Positions 1 to 4,865 of a stretch of DNA of 8,496 bases are shown piece after piece. This stretch comes from Alphaproteobacteria bacterium. Lineage in GTDB: Bacteria; Pseudomonadota; Alphaproteobacteria; JABAAW01. The notes under the pieces are model-generated. The model was given only the letters and a program-made list of their open reading frames with translations. It had not been told where the DNA came from and made no database searches. Positions within the stretch are counted from its first letter, which is position 1. Each line of letters opens with the position of its first letter. The position numbers and the translations under genes are program-made. Where the stretch lies: assembly GCA_014238625.1 (NCBI GenBank), contig JABAAS010000051.1, positions 1 to 8,496 of the forward strand, written 5' to 3'.

Positions 1-987
1 TATCTTGCGGTCGAGCTGTTGCTATGCGTTGATAGCGATAGCAGCGCGCGTGCGCGCCAGCTCACGCGTAAGATTGAAGAACTAAACGCAGAGCGGCGCG
101 AGTTGCAGAGCACTTGTTGCGAGCAAGTTTTAGCTCTTGCGCCAGCTCTTGTGCCAGCTCTTGTGTCTCCTACTGAAAGCAAGGTTTATTTTTTTAGCAG
201 CCTTGCTTGGTCGGTTGGAGTGCTGGGACCATCTGCCTCGCGGCTTGCGGAACGGCTATGCTGCCCTGTATTTTTGGCGAACGAAACACTTGCCTTTAAT
301 GACTCGCAAGAATTGCTAGAGCAGCCCTCACCTCCTCCCTCAAACAGCTCTTCTCCGAAGGATTTATTGCGAGGCTCTGCTCGCTTACCGCAGCAGGGCT
401 GGGACTCTTTCAACCTCGCGCGAGTGGTTGCGCGAGCGAAGGAAGCGGGCTTATTGTTGAGCGCGGGCGGACATTCGCGCGCTTGTGGCTTCACGCTACA
501 GCGTGAGACTGCTGCTCAGTTCAGAGACTTTCTGAACGAAACTATGGATAAATATGTCGCGGGGACGGGAGCAGAGATTGCTAGAGATACGGATGCGAGC
601 ACTGGATTTCGCGGGTTTATCGATATGGAGCTTTTGCCGAGTGCTGCGACTATTTCTGTTGCGGAAAATTTGTCACGCCTTGCGCCATTTGGCAGAGGCA
701 ATGAGGAGCCGTTGTTTGCTTTCCGCGATGTTTTTATCGATGATTGTCGCTTTGTGGGCAGAGATCAGCGTCACCTTGTCTGTTTGATCAGCGCTGAGGG
801 CGGAGTTTCCCACGCGCGTGCGATAGCCTATGACGCGCGTTCGAGCGGTCTTGGCGACTTGTTGCTAAAGGCTGCTGACGAGCGTCAGCCGCGATGGCTG
901 GTAGGCAAAGTACGAGCAGATAACTATAGGGCTGCTGGGCAGATCATCATCGAGGATTTTGCTTGCATTATCGAAGGAATGGAATAG
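1..987 (+). CDS. recJ: RecJ single-stranded-DNA-specific 5'-3' exonuclease, C-terminal part (5' end outside window)
   Basis: RecJ degrades single-stranded DNA 5' to 3' in recombinational and mismatch repair. The reading frame is open from the first base, so the N-terminal DHH catalytic domain lies to the left; 328 residues are visible. Numbered from the TTG at position 19, residues 22-28 (LNAERRE) match the end of the core, residues 64-75 correspond to the usual WHPGVIG region, residues 119-122 (GSAR) and 150-157 (GGHSRACG) mark the DHHA1 substrate-binding domain, and the tail beginning near LAPFGRGNEEP is the OB-fold region ending in QIIIEDF. Oddities: the WHPGVIG motif reads WSVGVLG, so the usual His-Pro is lost; GGHxxAAG reads GGHSRACG; and a Ser/Pro-rich insertion at about residues 93-115 precedes GSAR. 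The overall family match is strong. Whether the enzyme is fully active cannot be told without the N-terminus. A TRAP receptor gene follows on the same strand. Confidence 0.9.
   Translation, partial: YLAVELLLCVDSDSSARARQLTRKIEELNAERRELQSTCCEQVLALAPALVPALVSPTESKVYFFSSLAWSVGVLGPSASRLAERLCCPVFLANETLAFNDSQELLEQPSPPPSNSSSPKDLLRGSARLPQQGWDSFNLARVVARAKEAGLLLSAGGHSRACGFTLQRETAAQFRDFLNETMDKYVAGTGAEIARDTDASTGFRGFIDMELLPSAATISVAENLSRLAPFGRGNEEPLFAFRDVFIDDCRFVGRDQRHLVCLISAEGGVSHARAIAYDARSSGLGDLLLKAADERQPRWLVGKVRADNYRAAGQIIIEDFACIIEGME
129..164 (+). repeat. 12-base tandem repeat inside recJ
   Basis: Two exact copies of GCCAGCTCTTGT (141-152 and 153-164) follow a degenerate copy TTTAGCTCTTGC (129-140). Because 12 is a multiple of three, the repeat stays in frame and encodes PALV twice. 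It lies between the RecJ core and the altered WHPGVIG region, in a part of RecJ where length varies. Confidence 0.75.
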
Positions 988-1069
988 ACTTGAGCGCGTG
1001 GTTTGGATGGTTGTTACCGTCTCTCGCCTCGCCTATCAGCATATGAAATACGGAATTGAGTTTTTTAAG

Positions 1070-2224
1070 ATGACTTATCTTTCTCAAGCACATTGGCTTG
1101 GCTTGTTTGCAAGCAGGCTATCGTCTGAGCCGTCGCCTAGCCAGCCGTCTAAGCGATTGTCCCAATGGTTATCCAAGCGGTTATCTGAGCGGCTATCTAG
1201 CTGTTTAGTTTTTGCTCTACTAGTTTTTGCGCTATTTTTCTCGCATTCTGTAGCGGTACGAGCTACGGAGACCTTGCGTTTGCACCATTTTCTGAACGCG
1301 CAATCGACGGTGCAACGAGGTTTGTTAGAGCCGTGGGCGAAGCGCATAGAGGAGGCTTCTGGCGGTCGTTTGCGCATAAGTTTATTTCCGTTGATGAACT
1401 TAGGTGGCAAGGCACCGCAGCTTTACGATCAGGCGAAGGACGGATTTGCTGACATCGTCTGGACTCTGCCTGGCTATACGCGGGGTCGTTTTCCGATAAT
1501 CGAGGTTTTTGAGCTACCTTTCATGGTAGCGACGGCGGACTCCACTTCGCGTGCGTTGCAAGAGTTTTCCGAGAAGCACTTACGCGATGAGTTTGGCGAG
1601 ACGCATCCTTTATTATTCCATGTCCATGCACGAGGCTCGTTTCACTCTCGCAAGAAGTCGATCAGGAAGATAGAGGATCTTAGAGGATTGAAGGTACGCG
1701 GTCCTTCGCGCATTGTAACGGACATGCTCTCGAAGCTTGGAGCGGTTCCTGTTGGCATGCCGGTACCGCAAGTACCGCAGTCTCTTTCGCGCGGAGTTAT
1801 AGATGCGGCGATGTTGCCTTGGCAGGTAACTGTACCGCTACGCAGTTCCGAGTTAGTTCGTTCTCATACGGAGTTTGCTGGCGATAGGGGTTTGTATACG
1901 GCGACCTTTGTTTTGACGATGAACAAGAAGCGTTATGAGGGTTTGCCTGCGGACTTACGCGCGATTTTGGATAAGGAGAGTGGCGCGAGTTTAGCGGCGA
2001 TTGCGGGACCTTTGTATGACGATGATGAGGATTTGGGTCGCAAGATTGCGCGCGAGCGTGGCAACGAGTTTATATTGATAAGTGCTCGCGATGCGAAGAA
2101 ATGGCGGGTAGCTACCGAGTCGGTTGTTTCGGATTGGGTTAGCAGGATGAAGGACGAGGGTTACGATGGCGAGCTGTATCTTAGGGATGCGAGAAGGTTA
2201 ATTAAAAAATACGAGAAAAAATAG
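1070..2224 (+). CDS. TRAP transporter periplasmic solute receptor (DctP family, orphan)
   Basis: DctP-type receptors bind organic acids in the periplasm and hand them to a DctQ-DctM membrane pair that uses an ion gradient. From the ATG at 1070 the product is 384 residues. The hydrophobic signal core is at about 45-60 (CLVFALLVFALFF), with likely cleavage after AVRA near residue 65. The mature protein follows the family closely: LRLHHFLNAQS, the FADIVWTLPGYTRGRFP block near 126-142, ELPFM, GLKVRGPSR (R210, the position of the family's carboxylate-binding arginine), PVGMPVPQVPQSLSRGVIDAA and RGLYTATFVL. The start is uncertain: the frame is open upstream to a TTG at 959 inside recJ, with ATGs at 1007, 1043 and 1070, none behind a good Shine-Dalgarno. 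I chose 1070 as the shortest ATG start that keeps the signal peptide. Even so, the n-region is about 44 residues, unusually long, and built from 12-base repeats. No dctQ or dctM gene is in the window. The substrate cannot be inferred. Confidence 0.85.
   Translation: MTYLSQAHWLGLFASRLSSEPSPSQPSKRLSQWLSKRLSERLSSCLVFALLVFALFFSHSVAVRATETLRLHHFLNAQSTVQRGLLEPWAKRIEEASGGRLRISLFPLMNLGGKAPQLYDQAKDGFADIVWTLPGYTRGRFPIIEVFELPFMVATADSTSRALQEFSEKHLRDEFGETHPLLFHVHARGSFHSRKKSIRKIEDLRGLKVRGPSRIVTDMLSKLGAVPVGMPVPQVPQSLSRGVIDAAMLPWQVTVPLRSSELVRSHTEFAGDRGLYTATFVLTMNKKRYEGLPADLRAILDKESGASLAAIAGPLYDDDEDLGRKIARERGNEFILISARDAKKWRVATESVVSDWVSRMKDEGYDGELYLRDARRLIKKYEKK
1115..1198 (+). repeat. Degenerate 12-base tandem repeat (7 units) in the TRAP receptor N-terminus
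   Basis: Seven consecutive 12-base units fill this stretch: AGGCTATCGTCT, GAGCCGTCGCCT, AGCCAGCCGTCT, AAGCGATTGTCC, CAATGGTTATCC, AAGCGGTTATCT and GAGCGGCTATCT. The last four are the most alike. In frame they encode four-residue units (RLSS, EPSP, SQPS, KRLS, QWLS, KRLS, ERLS), just ahead of the signal-peptide hydrophobic core. The pattern suggests replication slippage followed by divergence. Confidence 0.75.
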
Positions 2225-2236
2225 TATAGGGGTAGG

Positions 2237-2257
2237 GAGCCACGAGCCACGAGCCAC
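2237..2257 (+). repeat. Heptanucleotide tandem repeat GAGCCAC x3
   Basis: Three exact copies of the 7-base unit GAGCCAC lie 12 bases after the TRAP receptor stop, then the pattern breaks (GACTAGC). It is intergenic, so the period of seven does not disturb a reading frame. A related 7-base period with the same ACGAG core occurs at 6541-6552. Confidence 0.8.
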
Positions 2258-2303
2258 GACTAGCAGATTGTTGCGCTAGCTTAAAGAGAATTGGCTAAAA
2301 TAG

Positions 2304-2332
2304 TTGATTAAAAAGCACCAAAAAACTACTAT
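2304..2332 (+). promoter_or_regulatory. Candidate sigma-70 promoter of the HNH gene, possibly giving a leaderless mRNA
   Basis: A -35 box TTGATT (2304-2309) and a -10 box TACTAT (2327-2332) are separated by exactly 17 bases. Transcription would be expected to start about seven bases after the -10 box, at or next to the A of the ATG at 2339. No Shine-Dalgarno precedes that ATG, which fits a leaderless message. An alternative -10, TAAAAT at 2296-2301, with a weaker TTGCGC (2271-2276) at 19-base spacing would give a leader of about 30 bases, also without a ribosome binding site. Confidence 0.45.
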
Positions 2333-2338
2333 CAACCT

Positions 2339-3109
2339 ATGCCTCGAATAAAGGGAGGGAAAAAGCCTAAATGGACTAGGGATGAGATAATCATCATCTT
2401 ATCCTTGTATAAAAATCTTGCTATTAAAAAAGTCCCCCATGAAAACATTCTGCAAGCATATAGCAATATCCTTGACAGACTTGCAAAAATAAAAGGCATT
2501 AAAAGCAATGATAATGGTGCACCTTATAGGTCTTATTCAAGCGTTGGATTAAGGATTGCTAATTTTATTCATCTAGATGATTTTAATAATCCTAATAAAA
2601 AAGGCTTACATAGGTTTAGTAAACTTGTTAGAGAAATATGGGATGAATTTTCTGAAAACCCTATTGGGCTTGAACAAGAAGCAAAGCGGATTATTAAATC
2701 TATTGATTCTGAAATAAAAGCAAAAAACCCAATTGAATATGATGTTGGTGGTAATTTTGTTTCAGAAGGCGCGAAAAAAATAATCAGGGAGCATAAATCA
2801 AGGGAAAGGAATCCAGCGATCGTTATTCAGAAAAAAGAGGCTGTTAAAAAAGAAAAAGGTTTTTTAGCCTGCGAAGTTTGCGGCTTTATATTTAAAGATA
2901 CTTACGGTAAGCATGGCGAAGACTTTATCGAATGCCATCATAAAAAACCTATCGCGCAAATGAAAATAGGTGATAAAACTTTTCCAACCGACCTCGCGTT
3001 AGTCTGCTCCAATTGTCACCGAATGATACATCGCACAATTGGCGATAGGAAAGATTGCCTGACCATCGAGGAGCTTAGAAAAATAATCGCTAAAAATAAA
3101 TCTAAATAA
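2339..3109 (+). CDS. HNH endonuclease with N-terminal defence-type domain (putative restriction nuclease)
   Basis: The 256-residue product has two parts. Residues about 11-110 (KWTRDEIIIILSLYKN, then SVGLRIANFIHLDDF, KGLHRFSKLVREIWDEF) match the N-terminal domain common to stand-alone HNH nucleases annotated as putative restriction enzymes; its role is not established to my knowledge. Residues about 175-235 are a zinc-bound HNH nuclease: C178/C181 (CEVC), the paired H200-H201 in ECHHKKPI, C223/C226 (CSNC), N225, H227 and H231. The four cysteines would hold a structural zinc, and the histidines and asparagine form the beta-beta-alpha metal catalytic site. All key residues are present, so it is probably active. 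No methyltransferase or other restriction subunit is next to it, so a modification-dependent or nicking role is possible but unproven. It is much richer in A+T than its neighbours (14 and 23 G+C of 60 in two counted rows), with AAA- and ATA-rich codon use, which suggests transfer. Confidence 0.85.
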   Translation: MPRIKGGKKPKWTRDEIIIILSLYKNLAIKKVPHENILQAYSNILDRLAKIKGIKSNDNGAPYRSYSSVGLRIANFIHLDDFNNPNKKGLHRFSKLVREIWDEFSENPIGLEQEAKRIIKSIDSEIKAKNPIEYDVGGNFVSEGAKKIIREHKSRERNPAIVIQKKEAVKKEKGFLACEVCGFIFKDTYGKHGEDFIECHHKKPIAQMKIGDKTFPTDLALVCSNCHRMIHRTIGDRKDCLTIEELRKIIAKNKSK

Positions 3110-3128
3110 ATTTATAACTAATCTATTT

Positions 3129-3162
3129 CAATATTTATTAATAAATCTTAATTAATAAATTG
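3129..3162. terminator. A+T-only dyad between convergent HNH and rplY genes (possible weak bidirectional terminator)
   Basis: ATTTATTAA (3133-3141) is exactly inverted as TTAATAAAT (3152-3160), and the pairing extends to flanking CAAT/ATTG if a two-base bulge is allowed. TTAATAAAT also occurs directly repeated at 3138-3146. The dyad sits in the 72-base gap between convergent genes. The stem has almost no G-C pairs, so a role as an intrinsic terminator is doubtful. No better terminator is visible for either gene. Confidence 0.25.
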
Positions 3163-3181
3163 AGATACTATTTTTAGCAAT

Positions 3182-3859
3182 CTACTCTTCTTTTTTCTCC
3201 TCGTCTTTCTCTTCGCCCTCTGCTTCTTCCGTCTCTTCTACTTCCTCATCGGCTGTCGCCACTTTAGGCGCCACTATAGTTGCGATGGTAAAGTCTCGAT
3301 CTTGAATAGCCAACGCGACGCCCTCTGGCAACCGCGCTTGGCTCGCGTGGATCGAATCGCCAATATCGGCTTGGGCTAGGTCTACTGTTATAATATCTGG
3401 GATGCTCTGGGCTTTGCACAGCAGAGTTATTTCGTGTCGCACGACATTTAAAATACCGCCTCGCTTTAACCCGATGCAAACATCCTGATTGAGAAAGGTG
3501 ACTGGCACATCGATACGCAATTGCGAGCGAGCCGTGATGCGTTGAAAATCGATATGAGTTACTACATCGCGCACGGGGTCGAATTGTATGTCTCGCACTA
3601 AAACTTGCTCGCCTTTTAGCTCACCTTGCTGGCTACTTTGCTGCTCCTCCTCTTTGCCAAAGTTTAGGGCATAGATAGTTAGCAACATCCGCCCTGTTGC
3701 GAGTTGTTTGTCTACGACTTTTTGCGGTAGCGATATTTTTTGCACTTGCTTATTATCGCCATATACGACTGCTGGCACGAATCCTTTGCGTCGTAGAGCG
3801 CGCGCTGCGCCTTTGTTAGGGTTTTCTCGTAGCCTGACCTGTAGGTTTTCGCTAGCCAT
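3182..3859 (-). CDS. rplY: 50S ribosomal protein L25 (general stress protein CTC form)
   Basis: L25 binds 5S rRNA in the large ribosomal subunit. The product is 225 residues, the long two-domain CTC form. The N-terminal 5S-binding domain spans about 1-108, with GAARALRRKGFVPAVVYG near 17-34 and VLVRDIQFDPV. The C-terminal beta domain spans about 110-198, with GLKRGGILNVVRHEI, IPDIITVDL, IGDSIH and DRDFTIATI, wording characteristic of alphaproteobacteria. A highly acidic Glu-rich tail fills about 204-225, a common feature of this family. An insertion of about 14 residues rich in Glu, Gln and Ser (69-82) interrupts the loop before VLVRD. The start is supported by an AGGAG eight bases upstream. 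It is last in a minus-strand cluster, 66 bases after prs. In proteobacteria pth usually follows, but here the next gene is the convergent HNH nuclease. Confidence 0.95.
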   Translation of the reverse strand: MASENLQVRLRENPNKGAARALRRKGFVPAVVYGDNKQVQKISLPQKVVDKQLATGRMLLTIYALNFGKEEEQQSSQQGELKGEQVLVRDIQFDPVRDVVTHIDFQRITARSQLRIDVPVTFLNQDVCIGLKRGGILNVVRHEITLLCKAQSIPDIITVDLAQADIGDSIHASQARLPEGVALAIQDRDFTIATIVAPKVATADEEVEETEEAEGEEKDEEKKEE

Positions 3860-3867
3860 TTATTTCA

Positions 3868-3872
3868 CTCCT
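3868..3872 (-). promoter_or_regulatory. Ribosome binding site of rplY
   Basis: Read on the minus strand, AGGAG lies eight bases before the rplY ATG. It is the clearest Shine-Dalgarno in the window; leuA, prs, the HNH gene and the ETF-QO gene lack one this good. That fits strong translation of a ribosomal protein. Confidence 0.75.
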
Positions 3873-3925
3873 AAAATTAACTACTATATATAATTTCATA
3901 CTACCGCCACCTGCGCGCGAACAGC

Positions 3926-4858
3926 CTATTCGAATAAGCGCGAGATAGACTTTTCCCCGCCGATACTCTGCACGGCTTTTGCAAATAGAGGAGCCACGCT
4001 AAGGATGCGTATTTTTCCCACCTCTTGATTTCGAATACTATCGGTTATGATGATTTCGTCAAGAGCGGATTTTTCAATTTTTTCTCGGGCTTGTCCGGAC
4101 AACACTCCGTGCGTTATGACGGCGGCGACCGACTTTGCTCCCTGCTCTAGCAGAGCGTCTGTTGCATTGCAAAGAGTTCCGGCGGTATCGACGATGTCGT
4201 CTACGAGCAGACAGTCGAGTTTTGCTATTTCTCCGATTACATTCATGACTTCGGACTTTCCTTCTGCGTCTCGCCTTTTGTCGATGACGGCGAGCCCGCA
4301 GCCCAGTCTTTTTGCGAGCAACCTAGCGCGCACGAGTCCGCCTACATCTGGCGAGACGATTATTGGTTTCAGGTTATGCTTTTCGATTCGTTTTTCTAAC
4401 TCTTGGACGAAAACTGGAGCGGCGAATAGGTTGTCTGTGGGTATGTCGAAGAATCCCTGTATTTGAGCTGCGTGCAAGTCCATAGTTAAGACTCGATTAG
4501 CCCCTGCGGCTTCGATCAAGTTAGCTACCAGCTTTGCGGAGATGGGTGTGCGCGGTCCTGTTTTTCGGTCTTGTCGTGCGTATCCGTAGTATGGCAAGAC
4601 GGCGGTAATTCGCCTAGCCGAGCTACGCTTTAGGGTATCGATTATGATCAAGAGCTCCATCAAGCTGTCGTTTGCGGGCGTTGAGGAAGATTGTATTACG
4701 AAGACATCTTCGCCTCGTAGATTTTCACAAACCTCGACAAAGATTTCGCCATCCCCGAATCGCCTAATCTCGCATTTGACGAGATTAGTTTTCAGGCATT
4801 GCGCGATTTTCAGTGCGAGCGCGGCACTTGCCGTGCCGCCCATTATTTTCACAGCCAT
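3926..4858 (-). CDS. prs: Ribose-phosphate pyrophosphokinase (PRPP synthetase)
   Basis: This cytosolic enzyme transfers pyrophosphate from ATP to ribose 5-phosphate, giving PRPP for purine, pyrimidine, histidine, tryptophan and NAD synthesis. The 310-residue length is normal. Visible landmarks are RRFGDGEIFVE (32-42), the flexible-loop motif YYGYARQDRK (90-99), the signature DLHAAQIQGFFDIP (127-140), catalytic-region K194 in VIDKRR, and the ribose-phosphate binding loop VDDIVDTAGT (219-228). All key residues are intact. The ATG lies only seven bases after the leuA stop, with no strong Shine-Dalgarno, so translation coupled to leuA is plausible. The C-terminal half (SEVMNVIGE, THGVLSG) follows alphaproteobacterial sequences closely. 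Confidence 0.96.
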   Translation of the reverse strand: MAVKIMGGTASAALALKIAQCLKTNLVKCEIRRFGDGEIFVEVCENLRGEDVFVIQSSSTPANDSLMELLIIIDTLKRSSARRITAVLPYYGYARQDRKTGPRTPISAKLVANLIEAAGANRVLTMDLHAAQIQGFFDIPTDNLFAAPVFVQELEKRIEKHNLKPIIVSPDVGGLVRARLLAKRLGCGLAVIDKRRDAEGKSEVMNVIGEIAKLDCLLVDDIVDTAGTLCNATDALLEQGAKSVAAVITHGVLSGQAREKIEKSALDEIIITDSIRNQEVGKIRILSVAPLFAKAVQSIGGEKSISRLFE

Positions 4859-4865
4859 ATTGCAG

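Larger units (their letters stand above)
2225..2338. other. Intergenic region between the TRAP receptor and HNH genes
   Basis: This 114-base gap holds the GAGCCAC repeat, a weak five-base inverted pair CTAGC/GCTAG (2260-2264 and 2275-2279) without a following T-run, and then a marked shift to A+T-rich sequence from about 2281 carrying the candidate promoter for the HNH gene. No small open frame with a ribosome binding site is apparent. No convincing terminator for the recJ-TRAP transcript was found. Confidence 0.6.

Noticed and set aside
2260..2279. CTAGC/GCTAG hairpin as terminator of the TRAP gene
   Set aside because: The stem is only five pairs with a ten-base loop and no T-run follows, so it is not a convincing intrinsic terminator.
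2225..3181. Attachment sites or transposon ends flanking the HNH gene
   Set aside because: Only short chance similarities (TAGCA-like words on both sides) were found; there is no integrase, transposase or clear direct repeat.
3860..3925. Internal promoter or terminator between prs and rplY
   Set aside because: TATAGT-like boxes occur in a TA-rich run but no fitting -35 is present, and the CGCGC/GCGCG pairing near 3913-3945 has a long loop and no T-run.
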